Source: Chrysogorgia sp. JL179-B06
Lineage: Eukaryota; Cnidaria; Anthozoa; Scleralcyonacea; Chrysogorgiidae
Direction: 5' to 3'
Assembly: GCA_035772405.1 (NCBI GenBank)
Contig: JAYKKM010000263.1
Span: 2,046,501-2,110,500, forward strand
Length of the DNA: 64,000 nt
The first letter of the stretch is position 1, and each line of letters begins with the position of its first letter. Of the stretch, positions 1 to 14,813 are shown piece by piece. The notes beneath the pieces are model-generated. The model was not told where the DNA came from. It saw only the letters and a list, made by a program, of their open reading frames with translations, and ran no database searches. Both the position numbers and the translations under genes were made by a program.

Positions 1-195
1 TTCGAACCACGAGCCCCACTCGACTCACGACCTGAAATAAAGTTCATATCAGTATCACGTGTAACATCACTTGACATAGTCTTGTTACGAGCGACACCCT
101 CACCCACAGCAGCCCCATGACTAGACACCTCACTCTGTATCCTACTAGCTGACACACGTCTCATAGACTCCAAACCATGCGACACATCGTCTATT
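1..195 (-). other. unidentified open frame running off the window edge
   Basis: The minus strand is open from about 217 to the window edge and reads a Ser/Arg/Val-rich polypeptide with no motif I recognise. Its first codons lie in the neighbouring hairpin element. It could be an exon or chance. No function is proposed. Confidence 0.2.
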
Positions 196-413
196 AGTAG
201 TCTCGAAAGTGGGGCTAACGGCGAACTTTTTCCATTTGAATGTCTCAACTTCTCTGGAGAGCTAAGCACTTTTTCCGTTTTTGGATTCAACATATTTGCT
301 CGAGAGATATATGTGGAATCTAAAAACGAAAAAAGTGCTTCGTTATCCAGAGAAAAAAGTTGAGACATGAAAAAATGGAAAAATGCGCCGGTAGCCCCAC
401 TTTCTATACTACT
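196..413. mobile_element. hairpin MITE with AGTGGGGCTA ends
   Basis: The two halves are near-complementary over about 85 bases each (for example AAAGTGGGGCTA at the left and TAGCCCCACTTT at the right), so the unit folds into one long hairpin. The match extends outward to AGTAGT and ACTACT. I see no clean target-site duplication. The element interrupts the LINE fragment that follows. Confidence 0.7.
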
Positions 414-414
414 G

Positions 415-688
415 ACCTGTCCAAGGATGATGAAACTTCTTGGATAAACCACGTTTTACTGCTGGTTGTGATAAAAGACCTTATTAGGTTTTGAAGTCGT
501 TGCAAGCTGTTACTGCAACCGATAGATAATTCACCCCAGGCTGTGTTCGTATAATTTAGAACTGGTTCCACAAGACAGTTGTATACGCACCGCTTCGCTG
601 CCTTGATAGTGAGGCAAGATCGTATCCGTGTCAGTAGACCCAGGCGCCTGTTTAGTTTTTGTGGGTACCACGTTGGTGGCGTAACCAC
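415..688 (-). pseudogene. LINE reverse transcriptase C-terminal fragment
   Basis: About 85 residues resemble the end of the reverse transcriptase ORF of jockey/CR1-like LINEs. The order is a LGLLTRIRSC-like segment, then YNCLVEPVLNYTNTAWG (the 'palm/thumb' stretch with L-x-Y and a W), then LQRLQN. The catalytic domain is absent and the frame is cut by the adjacent MITE, so this is a dead fragment. It is from a different family than the LINE at 1815-2766. Confidence 0.7.
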
Positions 689-1810
689 TATGCTATGGCG
701 TTGAGGATTTGAGGGTTTGATTTAGAGGTTCGACATCGAAATTACAACTGCGCAACTCAGCCTTTTCGGAAATCGTCAGCAATATTCGCAACCATCCGCC
801 GGGGGCATCGTGTCCTGTTCATTATACGTACTAGAGAATTTCGCCAAATCTTATCTTTTTGAAAACCTTTTGTGGTTTATTTGCAAGGTAAATTCTCTCC
901 AAGATGAGAGAAACACAGATGAGAGATCATTGATCAATCATCAAGACGGAATGGACAGCTTTCGAAGAACAGGGAAATATTATATTTATGCTGTGTTGAC
1001 ATTTACAGTATCTCGTGAAACTTGATCATCCTGATTATGTTTATGTGGTGATATAATTTACTGTAATGCATGGCATGTATAAATGTTGCCCTTTTAATTT
1101 TTGTATGGGCATTTGTACATTTGAGTAGTGTAATTGTAAACACGTAACACGTTTATAGACCTACATATGTTAGTTCTGGCTTCCACTTAGTGTTTCTGTG
1201 TAAACACTTTTGTCCTTGGAATAGAACTGCACATGCGACGCCGGTTCCATATATATTTAAGCTACTCTTGTGATTGTTGAAGTGCTTTCTGAAGGACATT
1301 ATAGTTGAACATACATTTTATTACATGTCTTACAAATAATCATTATGTAAAAGTAATATATGTGCGATCAAAGTATTACCTTTATCAACAAATTTACAAA
1401 TCTGGCAACACACTAATTGGGCATACACCAGGAGAGCATTTATAGGTGTATTTTTTAAATTGGGACAATAAAATAGGATTCTGGACATATAAATTAAACA
1501 GCTTTATTCTTATGGGACTGAACCTGAGAGACTTTTTTGAATATTATTATCTTGTAATCTGTTATAAATAGGGCTTCGCTTTTATAACTTGTGTCATTTT
1601 GATAAAGGAGCAGGGTCCTGAAACGTTAAAAACCAAGCAAATTTGTTCATAGTGTTTTTTTGAAGGTGCGGTATATTGATGTTTATAAACCTGAAGAAGA
1701 TATATATGCCGTAGAATCCGTTTATATGCCCTAGGATTATACAACTTACTTACTTACTTGGGCTTAATTAACCGGTGGAGGTTAATAACCGGGAGAGATT
1801 ATATATAAAC

Positions 1811-1814
<4 letters not shown>
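689..1814. other. non-coding, nothing recognised
   Basis: The ORFs here are short and without recognisable domains. I see no RNA gene or clear terminal repeats. Confidence 0.5.
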
Positions 1815-1841
<27 letters not shown>

Positions 1842-2766
1842 TCTTTATTGAAGTGTCAATGTATTTAGCCTATACAGACTAATTGGGGACACTGTGTAGA
1901 CTATTTGAGAAAAAGGTAAAAACTACATGCAATTCTACACTAATCCTATGCATGTATTCTATCATATATTCTATAAATCCTATGCATGTATTCTATAATT
2001 TGTGTACAATACTAAGATTAACCCTATATAACCCTATATAAACATTTATCAATTATAATAAAATATAAAATTATGAGATGAATCCAGTGAGTGAGATCTT
2101 GTTTTCTTATATTATTTCTAAAAGAGTTCAGAGTAGGTAGGTCCCTCATTTTACTGCTTAATTTTGACCATAAAAATGGCCCTAAATACCTAACTGAATG
2201 TTTTCCATGACGAACAGTATTGAAGCATGGAATTTCAAAGTCACTGTCCTTAGCAAATATATGTTGTCCTTAATCCTGAACAGATCCGAAACGTTTCCAG
2301 GTGCAAGTCCATATTTAACTTTGTACATAAATATCATAATATCTTGTAGTCGTCTGTTGTATAGCGTTGGCAATTTTGCACGTTCTAGAAGTTCCTCGTA
2401 CGTCTCCGAACTCGATCCATATACTGCCCTCAGAGCTCGTTCCTGTATACGCTCCAGCTTTTTGCTGTCCGTTGATTTACAAAAATGCCACACCAGATGG
2501 CAGTAAGTTAGGTGAGGCAAGATGAACGACTTGTATAGCACTGACTTAGCACTGCATGGTATCATCTTTCGGAGACGCATAAGGACTCCCACTTTTTGAC
2601 TGGCCTTTGTACATTTGTCACTGATATGGCTGGTGAAATTCAGATTTTCGTCAATATGCACTCTTATCTGATTTCCTGATGTCTTCGCCGTCAATGTTCA
2701 AAGATACATCTCTTTTCTCCATATCCAGTTTCCTTGGGTTGACGGTTAGAAATTGAAACTTATCTG
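1815..2766 (-). pseudogene. CR1/L2-like LINE, 3' part of reverse transcriptase ORF and tail
   Basis: The minus-strand frame runs from DKFQFLTVNPRKLD through HIDENLNFTSHISDKC, SQKVGVLMRLRK and ILPHLTYCHLVWHFCKS to ERIQERALRAVY. This is the conserved C-terminal part of CR1/L2-type LINE reverse transcriptases. A frameshift near 2694 has removed the expected LLG before VHIDENL. A 3' UTR and an (ATT)n tail follow at 1815-1845, typical of such LINEs. The ORF stops abruptly at 2766, where CACTGCAAAAAATG begins, and continues in frame beyond 34014. It was therefore split by a large insertion. Confidence 0.85.
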
Positions 2767-3310
2767 CACTGCAAAAAATGAAAAACTAGGCAAGATATTT
2801 ATTCTTATTTTAAGATTTTAAATCTTAATTCAAGATTTTATATCTTGATTCAAGATTTTATTTCTTGTTTCAAGAAAAGAGATCTTGATTAGAAATCAAA
2901 GAAATGACCAATTTTCGTATAGTAAGATTTTATATCTAGGTTCAAGATTTTATTTCTTGTTTCAAGAAAAAAGATCTTGATTAGAAATCAAGAAATGATC
3001 GATTTTCTTGTTTTAAGATTTTATATCTAATTTCAAGATTTTATTTCTTGTTTTAAGAAAAAAGATTTTTATTAGAAGAGAAGAAATCAGGACAAATTTT
3101 CTTGTTTCAAGATTTAAAATCTTGCTTTAAGGAAAACCAGATCCTACAATACATATTTTAAATCTTAATTCAAGAACAATTATCTTCATTGGAAACAAGT
3201 TGTAATAGTTTTTCTTGTTTTAAGATTGTATTTCCAGCCTTTTTAAATGAAATCTTGTTTTAAGATGTTGATTTAAGAAAAATTATTTTCTACAGATTTC
3301 TTCTTTGAAT
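2767..3310. repeat. left subterminal array of element A
   Basis: Degenerate repeats of TTCAAGATTTTATTTCTTG and TAAGATTTTA motifs occur in both orientations, starting right after the CACTGCAAAAAATG end. Confidence 0.8.
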
Positions 3311-3980
3311 GAAATCTTGTTTCGCAATTGTAAATCTTTATTTGAGAGTAAATATATTTACTGGAAAAAGGGGTAATACTCTAGGAGCCATTTTTGCTTT
3401 TTCAAATGTGGGCTGTTTTGGTCCCAACAGGAGCAAAAATAGAACACTAGAGCTGTTTTGTTATATCACGGGCTATTCTGGTCCCATTTTTAGTGCTGTT
3501 TTGGCTAAGTACAAGGCCAAATTGAGACATAGTTCTAAATCCCATTGGATAAGGTTATGTATTTTTACGATATGTGATGTTTTGGTCCAAACAGGAGATT
3601 TTTGGCCTTGTTTTTTCAATCAGGAAAATGTTTCTTGAAATATTCTTATATAGAAGATCTTTTCTTAAAATAAGAAAAATAAATAAATAAAATAAATATT
3701 TTTAGGTTCTTACATTGGTTAAGTTTTAGATTAAATCTTATTCCAGATTAAAATAGTCATTGAAGTATATTAAAACGAGAAAAATAATTTGTCATTTATT
3801 CTACTTGGGGGACCAATCGTAGGGTCTTACCTCCGCTCCCCCGACCGCCCTCCCCCGACCTAACAAGGCGTTACAAGGCGCGAGTGTTTGACTTGACGAC
3901 TGGTTTGACATGGAGTTGTTTGGATTCGACGTTTTGGCGAGTTTATTTACCAAGAAACTATAAAGATGGATTCTATATCA
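3311..3980. other. interior of element A, non-coding
   Basis: Some further TAAGA motifs lie near 3640-3780. The 109-codon open frame here resembles nothing I know. The left end of the nested HECT-integrase transposon follows. Confidence 0.5.
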
Positions 3981-4131
3981 TATGAGGGGTGATTTCCGCC
4001 AAAATTCAACTTTACATTATGCAATTAACAAAGGCATTTCGTATTCTATTATGCTGTTTCGTATTTCATTATGCTGTTTTTCATTATGCTTACGTCATGG
4101 CCTGCATGACTCTCAGTAACACGTTTTAGCC
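3981..4131. repeat. left terminal inverted repeat of the HECT-integrase transposon
   Basis: It matches the complement of 29017-29299 from the outer TATGAGGGG to the inner ACGTTTTAGCC. This copy has about two units of the 20-bp CGTATTCTATTATGCTGTTT repeat; the right copy has about nine. Confidence 0.9.
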
Positions 4132-4211
4132 TTTTGAGGAAGTACGGAAATTACTGGTATGCGAGGGCCGAGTGAAGAGCCTGGGTACGAGGTTGGGTTG
4201 CCGTTAATTGT

Positions 4212-4524
4212 GGGTCTTACTACATCCCGGGCGTTCTTTGTCAGCGCCCGCGAGCACTCGTCTTCTGGACGATCCTTTTATTAGTATTAAGGAAACCCAA
4301 CCCCAACACAACAAAATATCCTAACCCTAACCCCCCGCCTAACGGTTTAGGGTTAGTAAACTAATTAGGCGGGGGTTAGGGTTAGAAAACCCGTTAGGCG
4401 GGGGGTTAGGGTTAGGATCTTTTGTTGTGTTGGGGTTGGGTTTCCTTAATACTAATAAAAGGATCGTCCAGAAGACGAGTGCTCGCGGGCGCTGACAAAG
4501 AACGCCCGGGATGTAGTAAGACCC
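4212..4524. mobile_element. MULE-type hairpin MITE with telomere-like loop
   Basis: Long arms start GGGTCTTACTACATCCCGGG and pair with the right end. A perfect 9-bp duplication, GTTAATTGT, lies on both sides (4203-4211 and 4525-4533). Nine-bp duplications with long terminal repeats suggest Mutator-like elements. The loop holds several GGGTTAGGGTTAG blocks, the metazoan telomere motif, between GGCGGGG tracts. Confidence 0.85.
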
Positions 4525-4541
4525 GTTAATTGTGTAAATCA

Positions 4542-4590
4542 AAATGGCGAACAGAGACGAAGGAAACATAAGTCGTGCCATGAGTTTACT
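4542..4590 (+). CDS. possible 5' exon of the HECT gene
   Basis: An ATG opens a short frame (MANRDEGN, then AMSLL) followed by a GTATGA donor-like site. It lies just upstream of a SINE and of the first sure HECT-gene exon, but the splice phase to that exon does not fit cleanly. This is a guess at the start of the gene. Confidence 0.25.
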
Positions 4591-4614
4591 ACGTATGATT
4601 TTTATTTTGAGTCG

Positions 4615-4817
4615 ATCACGCAGGATAAGGTTGCCTATTTATCCGAGCCAGAGGCTCATGTTTTAAGCGCTCGACTATTCAGTTTATCACTCTTAGGTGA
4701 ACGGAAAATCCAACTGATAGGGATTCCGAGGGCCTACGATTTAAGGTCGTTTTCCGAGAAGACCCGAAAGTCTTACCATTTGCTGGTGTTATTGCAAAGG
4801 CAGCACCTTCTCCTCAA

Positions 4818-4851
<34 letters not shown>

Positions 4852-4912
4852 GGTTTGAACACGGGTCTCCCAGCTCATAAACATGTGTGGTAACCACTAG
4901 ACCACAACAGCT
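4615..4912 (-). mobile_element. tRNA-derived SINE
   Basis: Read on the minus strand, the head has a pol III A box (GTGGTCTAGTGGTTACC) and a B box (GTGTTCAAACCC). It is followed by a body starting GGAGAAGGTGCTGCCTTTGC, which I remember as a repeat common in coral genomes. No clear target duplication is seen. It sits in the 5' region of the HECT gene. Confidence 0.75.
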
Positions 4913-4993
4913 GGTAACAGCTGAAGCTGCGGCCGTGTTAACTCAAAATTCACCAGAAAACAGAGGAAATACGTCTTCAAATAGCGGTGGTAG

Positions 4994-8419
<3,426 letters not shown>

Positions 8420-8438
8420 GTACGTTCATGGAACACTA

Positions 8439-8785
8439 CACTCTTAAAACAAGTGTGTAGCTACTACACACCTTTTTTGTCCCCAAAACTACACACCTTC
8501 AGGCGTGTTACTGTTACACACCAAAGGTGTGTTGTTGTTACACAGGTGTGTTACTACTACACACAAAAAGGTGTGTTACTACAGCACACAGAAGGTGTGT
8601 AATTGCACCAAAGGTGTGTAGCAGTAACACACCTTTTGGTGTGTAATTTACTTGTCCCCAAAACTACACACCTTAACATGTGTTTTTCAAAAAGGTGTGT
8701 TTTTTGACACGCAATGTGTGTTAGTATAACACACCTGTGGTGTGTTACTATAACACACTTTCACAAGGTGTGTTATACTTGCTAT
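8439..8785. repeat. left subterminal array of element B
   Basis: Many copies of AAGGTGTGT, ACACACCTTT and GTGTGTTACTA occur in both orientations, starting at the CACTCTTAAAAC end. Confidence 0.85.
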
Positions 8786-8946
8786 ACTGAACAAATCACT
8801 TTTCTGCAAGAAATTAAACAATAATATACTTTACATATTTATTACATTAAAAAGGTGAAATACATAACTAACTTTCTATAAAACATAATTTCCATAAAAC
8901 AATATTATAATATCTACGAACTATAAAAATAAAAACTTCAAAGATC

Positions 8947-10312
8947 TTAAACAAGATATTTACTTGTAAAGTGTTTGACCTCTGTCAACATAGAACTATA
9001 TTTACTACCACGACAGTCACTTGAATTAACACAACGCAAACCGACATCTTGGAGAAACAACAAAGAACTATACAAACAATTAGGATACGAAACATGGAAA
9101 ACATAATAGCATGCAATCAAATTAAATAACGCATCTAATAAAAAGTTTGTGGGACACTCGTAAATTGCATCGTCTTCACCACAAATAAATATCTGCTTCG
9201 TATCTTGTGGAGTGCCAGTACAAACAATGCGAAACTCCACCAACTTTGATTTGAATAGTTTGTACGCAGGAGTAGTTTGCTAAAAAATAAATGTTTAATT
9301 TAGCATTTGACACAACTTCAATAAGTTCTACAGTATTTGTTTTACACTGCACTTTCGATCCACGAGCTCAGGTATATATATATATATATTATATAATCTA
9401 TATTTATACAATAACCTGTTCACTACGCTCGTTCTCATTGGTTGTTGCCCATGATCTATTAAAGGACAGATGCACGGATCACGTCAGCCGACTGCTTTTA
9501 TCTTTTTTCATGCCCCAGAAAGTGGCAAAGACCTAATAAGCCTTTTGAATGGTTTGATTTCAATTTTTACTGTATAAAACAAATAGATTCCATTTTTCAG
9601 TTATAGATGTACAGAGGACGCCAGAACGTGGTAAGAGCATCAGTGACCCACTCGACTACATCTTGTGGGCCACTTTTTTGTTCTTACCACGTTCTGACAT
9701 CATCTGTGCATCTATAACTGAAAAATGACAGACAACGGCAAAATGGAATCTATTTGTTAAATATATCCCTCGGTCTCATAAATAACATATATCCCTCAGT
9801 CTCGGTATATAACCCTTACATATATACCTGAGCTAACTGGACTAAACTATGTATGTACTAAGGATTTATGGTGAAGGAAAATTTCGAGTGTTGAAATATA
9901 TACATGTTAAGACCAAACCGGGACCAGCTCGGCAACGGCTTCCATAGCTCAGTGGTCAGAGCACTGCACTAGCATCGCAGGTTCAATTCCAACTGGAAGG
10001 CCTTGAAGTTGCATTTTTCACAACTGGTCCCGGTTTGGTCTTAAAATGTATATATTTCATTTTCAACACTCGAAATTTTCCTTCTAGTCAAAAATATGTT
10101 TTCAAAGTTAAACTTACATCCTGATATGTTATTATTTTCTCAGTGTTCTTCCCCTTTTTCATTCTTTTTTCAATGATGGCAATGGCTGAAACAATGTCAT
10201 TGTTGTTGAGTTTTTCAGTCGATTTCAATAAAGACTTCAGACCATCCATTATTCTTTTTGGTGCTTCTTTAACCTTTTCTTTTCCCAATATTCTTTGCAG
10301 TTCCTCTTTGAC
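8947..10312 (-). CDS. second gene of EnSpm-like element B, two 3' exons
   Basis: Two minus-strand exons are supported: 10312-10118, with acceptor TTTTTAG and donor GATGTAAGT, and 9279-8947, with acceptor TTTTTTAG and ending in TAA. Phase 0 is kept between them. The first encodes a Lys-rich helical stretch (VKEELQRILGKEKVKEAPKR). The second encodes VEFRIVCTGTPQDTK, then FLLDALFNLIACYYVFHVSYP, resembling the C-terminus of partner proteins found beside this transposase type. The 5' exons upstream (10313-11050) are not identifiable. The intron contains two hairpin MITEs. The gene is divergent from the transposase; its function is unknown. Confidence 0.55.
9579..9758. mobile_element. hairpin MITE
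   Basis: AACAAATAGATTCCATTTTT at the left pairs with the right end, and the inner arms (TTATAGATG, CAGAACGTGGTAAGA) are also complementary. It lies in the intron of the minus-strand gene. Confidence 0.75.
9873..10085. mobile_element. hairpin MITE carrying a tRNA-like sequence in its loop
   Basis: Arms of about 60 bases (GAAGGAAAATTTCGAGTGTT to AAGACCAAACCGGGACCAG and the complement) enclose a tRNA-like stretch at 9937-10002. That stretch has an A box (TAGCTCAGTGG), an AGC-type anticodon loop, a shortened variable region and a B box (GGTTCAATTCC). A second, partial copy is at 47254-47404. Confidence 0.8.
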
Positions 10313-10719
10313 CTAAAAATAAAAAAATATGTTTTAAAAATTTCAGTTCACAAAAAAGCTATTAATTTCTCATTTTTACTGCATATATAACAAGAGCCTG
10401 ACTGCGAATTTTTTGAAAGGCTGATGTGAAACTCAAATAAAAATAAAGGGCCTGGTTTTGGGCAGTATACAGTAGTAGTCAAAAGGTTAATTCCAATTTC
10501 CATGAAATTAGAAGAACCAAAACCAGTATTCTTACAATTGGATTTGGTGAAGAAATGGTTAATCCATTCACACCTGAACCAAATTTAATATAATATAATT
10601 TTTGACATGATACCGTAAATGTTCAAATTTATGTCTGCGGCACTTATTTTTCCCACTGATACGGTAGGGAGTGCTAAAGCAAGTAGTTTATATAATAGCA
10701 GAGAGTTTAATTAAAGAGA

Positions 10720-10740
10720 CACTACACCCTAAAACAAGTG
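10720..10740 (+). repeat. internal copy of the element B end sequence
   Basis: CACTACACCCTAAAACAAGTG nearly repeats the left end context CACTACACTCTTAAAACAAG (8434). It lies between the two divergent genes of element B, in the presumed shared promoter region (10313-11165), which otherwise shows no recognised gene. Confidence 0.6.
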
Positions 10741-11165
10741 TTGCTTAAATGAAAGTTGTTTGTCACCTTACACGAGAATGGGTATTAGTTTTATCCTACT
10801 GCAGTCTTTTTAGTTTCAGTGAAATCTGGCTTTGTTATCGTATTTTTGGGAAATCGAAGGTCGCCATGTTTGTTCTGATTGCGGGCAAATGCGGTCGTTT
10901 CCATTAATTTTTGTCATCATTGAGTGATAGAAACACTATACAAAGAAACCCTTCACAATAGCATGACAATAACATGGTTTTAGTCTATTGCGCAGGATCT
11001 CTATTCACACTATCGTGAAGGATTTCATAGTGTTTATCACTCCATGAGACCATGACATCAAAAATTAACGGTAGCAACCGTATTCGCCTTCAACCTCGTA
11101 TTCAGGGTCTCATCTCCTATCGCCGCCAGCAACCTTGTGTTGACAGTGGCATAAGAGGCCATATT

Positions 11166-12814
11166 ATGGCGAGGTTTCAATGCAATTTTGGCAATTTTAC
11201 CTGTCGTCAAAGAGACCAAGAATCCCAGTTTTTCAGACATTTGTTGAACTTTCATTCAAACGAACCAAACTTTCAGATCTTTTGTAGCCAGTCAAGTTGC
11301 AATAGATCCTTTACAAAAGTTCGAAACTTACAAAAACATTGGCTGCGAGAACATGCCAACAATCTGGATGCAGAACATGATGTTGATGAAGATAATCACC
11401 TAGAACCCGGAGAAAACATTGAAGAGGAGTTTAATGAAGACTCTGCAAGAAGGCATTTACAGTTAAATACTGCAAAGTTTCTTTTGGCTACAAAGGAAGG
11501 CGCTGGTATTACTCAAACGACGTTGGATTCTGTCAAACAATCCACACAGATTTTACTTGGAGAGTACTGTGACATATTAAAAAAGGTCTTGGAAGCAAAA
11601 ATACGTGATGTTCACCATGATTTCGAGTTTTCTCAAGATATGGATGACTTATTTGACTCAACTAATCTGTTTAGTGGTCTAGACACTGAATATAAACAGA
11701 GGGAATACTACCTAAATAATTTTAATCTTGTGGTAAGTGATCTATATTATAATATCAGAAATTATTAAATAAATCATGTATATCTTATAAGCAAAAAGCG
11801 TTCGCTTGCTTGCACACCATCACATATGTGACACCAAGTGCACACATGAACTTGGACATTGGCGGCGTAGTTGAAGCAAAAGGATATAGGGAAGACAAAT
11901 TATCCCTGGCATTCAGTGACCCCATCTTTATAATGGTATTAGTATTGGGGTTTTCAACACCCTTCTGATTAGGGTCTTGGTTAGGATCCAGGGGGTTGGG
12001 ATTATAGTTTTTAATGATTTGATGCTCCCAAAGAGCATCACAGGTGACAGGTGCACAATTTCCTCAAAGTGAATAATTGTATTATTTTGTTGACAGAGAT
12101 ACAGGTACAGTAAAACATGACATGTTTTGTGCCAGTTTACTTATTGTCATATTAATTGCATAATGCCATTATGCATCCTGAGCAACATTACTTGAGCCTA
12201 ATGCTATTATAACTGATGTATTATGACTCATGTCCATTCTATAAAATTAATCATCTGGTGTAGACAATTATATTATGCATGTACTGTCTGGTATACATAT
12301 TTCTTGTAGTAATCATATTTTATATTTCCCATAATACAGGAACCAACTAAAGTAGCATTGGGAAGAAGGTGGAAATATGTGACGCAAAAAGGCAGGAGAC
12401 CGTTAAAGCGAGTAACTGAGTATGGATATTACGTCCCACTGTTAAAAAACCTTAAGGTTCGTTGGATGAATGAATAACTTTTATATTATAAATAATAAAT
12501 ATAATTTTTAATTTAAGTTGTGATGATTTGAAATGTAATGGTATATCAATATCAAACATATATATATATATATATATATTGTCAGTGTTGTCAAATTGGT
12601 TTATAGGCACTTCTTCAAAATCCAAATGTCCTTGAGGAATTGGACAATGTTCACCAGTCACAAGATGGTTTCTTGCGTGATGTTAATGATGGGGAATACT
12701 TCAGAAATCACCCGATTTTTTCTGAAAGTCCATGTGCTCTACAGATTCTTGGTTACTTCGATGATTTGGAAATTGCAAATCCCCTTGGCTCAAAAGCTAA
12801 AATTCATAAAATCA
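11166..12814 (+). CDS. EnSpm-like transposase, exons 1-3
   Basis: Exon 1 (11166-11732) starts at MARFQCNFGNFTC; an in-frame ATG at 11052 is possible but the family usually starts at the zinc finger. It holds two C2H2-like units (FQCNFGNFTC with HLLNFH, and FCSQSSCNRSF with HWLREH), then an acidic linker. Exon 2 is 12340-12456 (GRRWKYVTQKGRRP) and exon 3 is 12607-12814 (FRNHPIFSESPC, GYFDDLEIANPLGSKAK). Splice phases connect through to exon 4 at 19964. Intron 3 (12815-19963) was enlarged by the ISL2EU-like element and a MITE. The product should bind and cut the element's ends in the nucleus. It is probably inactive because of a frameshift in exon 6. Confidence 0.8.
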
Positions 12815-12862
12815 GTAAGAATCACAATTATCTATCTACTATTATTATTATTATTATTATTA

Positions 12863-13371
12863 TTTAAACAAAGCTTTAAAATATGTCGAAACCATGGTGA
12901 AATGGTAAATATAGTTCTTACAAGAACTCAGGGATAGATTTACTGGGGGGTGCACACCCCCTAGCCTTGTCCAGAGGGGGTGCAGGGGGGGAAGAACTGT
13001 TCAAAAGCATGCACTACTAATATAATTATTATACACAATAATATGTATAATTAATGTATAATCACATTTACCAAAATCTATCAATGGCGTAATGTTGGAG
13101 CAAAGGATAGGAAAGAGCATCGTGCTTATTTATTTTAAAAGCCTATTTATTTCTCTATCTTTAAACAGTTCTTCTAAGAATTAATTTCTCTTTCCTATCC
13201 TTTGCTCCAACAGTACGCCATTGATAGATTTTGGTAAATGTGATTATATAATATTATACATATTATCGTGTATAATAATTATATTAGTAGTGCATGATTT
13301 TGAACAGTTCTTGTAAGAACTATATTTACCATTTCACCATGGTTTCGACGTATTTTAAAGCTTTGTTTAAA
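12863..13371. mobile_element. hairpin MITE in transposase intron 3
   Basis: Left TTTAAACAAAGCTTTAAAAT and its complement at the right start long arms (CCATGGTGAAATGG, CACATTTACCAAAATC, GGAGCAAAGGATAGGAAAGAG all pair). The left arm has an extra G-rich insert of about 80 bases (12930-13005). Both sides border ATT microsatellites. 13372-13659 holds nothing else recognisable. Confidence 0.8.
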
Positions 13372-13659
13372 TCTATTACCACGACAAAATCGTTGTTCTA
13401 TTATTATTACATGTATTATTATTATTATTATTATTGTCATTAAAACAAGTGAGCAGTTGGGATTCTGGTAACTAGGTGGGTCCATCTAGGTGTCCTGGGC
13501 CAATCTCCCATGGAATATTTTGGATTTCTACAGAACACATTATTTTGTTATTATTAACCTAATAATTGAAGTTAACAAGACTTATTGGGGTACATCGCCT
13601 TAAGTGGGTAAATCGACCGGTATAAAAGCTTGGGGTCTTACCTAATATTTAAACGCTGA

Positions 13660-14813
13660 CAATGGACAATTTGCATTATAGCAATGCATCATGGGTAAAA
13701 TGGTAGCGCTTCATTTGCAGGGGAAATGGCCGCAACGAAGTGAGCATTTTGCTTGTGAAAATAATTGATTATTTTAAGCACATTGTCTGTAGCGCAGAAG
13801 AATTTCGAAATGGGCAATGTAGTTAGGGGATTATAAAGTACGTTGTGTACCAAACACAGCGAAATCACAGCAGAAATGGACGAGAAAATTGCTATAGATC
13901 TATTGAAGGAGCGAAGAATATGGCAATAAATATGTTCCTGAAGGGAGGTTCTTCTCGACGTTTACAGGTGAGTAAGCTTAGTGAACAACGGATAGCTCAC
14001 CATTTTACCTCACAGACATGTGTGTGTTGTTGTTTTATTACGATCTTGTATTTGCTGAATCATCAAGTGTTCTATAATGATTTTTTCGTTTGTTGAAATT
14101 GACAAACTTTGACCATGATGTCTGTCACTTGTTCGATAAGCATGTCCTCTGAAGACAATGTTTTTAAATTGTTTTTAAATTGTTTTGGCGCGAAAATAAA
14201 CCGGTTTTATCGGTAACGGCTCTGGCACTTTGTAAAAACACCAAAGAGAAAGCACTTTTGCCTGGGTTTCTGCTGTTGTTTTGCTTTTCTGTTTCGTTTG
14301 TTGTGGTCGGTTCATATCCTCTCAAATAAACCAGTAGGTTCTAGAACTAGTGTAGACTGTAAATATAAATTCATAACTCTAAATTCGTTAAAAACGTTGA
14401 AAATTTACCGAGTTTTGTTGCTGTGTTGTAGGCGACAAGCTTTTAAAACAGTGACTTGGAAATTAATATAATTTTAGGCTAGCCTGAGTCACCCGAGTGT
14501 AAACTATTTTTCGACTTAAAAATTCGAATCTATTCATAGGATAATATATATAGTAGACTAGTGCATTGTTTAAAATATAATCTTGTTTTAAATCTTGATA
14601 GTTATATTAAAATTTTTAGGTAGGTAACTGTATATACACATAGAGTAAATTTGTAAATAGTCAATTGTAAAATATATAATTATATAAAAGCATATCAGTA
14701 ACATAAATATAATTGTAAATAAGAAATAGGTTTTAGTATTAATTTATATAATGGACAATGAACCGGGTCCTTCAATGGAGTCAGACAAAGAATTGCCAAC
14801 TTTAAGAGGCGGG
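13660..14813 (+). repeat. left terminal inverted repeat with promoter-proximal exon and start codon
   Basis: It extends from the outer tip through a putative 5' exon (donor CAGGTGAGT at 13968), an intron, an acceptor (TTTTAG near 14735) and the first 21 codons of the transposase. Sequence diverges from the other arm exactly after GGCGGG at 14813. Confidence 0.9.
13845..13967 (+). other. putative 5' exon inside the inverted repeat
   Basis: An open frame starting MYQTQRNHS ends at a strong donor (TTTACAG|GTGAGTAAG). The same exon is present in mirror image at 18963-19085. It probably supplies the 5' leader of both element genes; whether it is translated is unknown. Confidence 0.5.

Noticed and set aside
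4320..4440. Telomere or chromosome end
   Set aside because: The TTAGGG motifs lie in the loop of a MITE with a 9-bp target duplication, in mid-sequence.
8439..8785. CRISPR-like array of GTGTGT repeats
   Set aside because: No constant repeat length or unique spacers; motifs occur in both orientations as a subterminal array, and the genome is eukaryotic.
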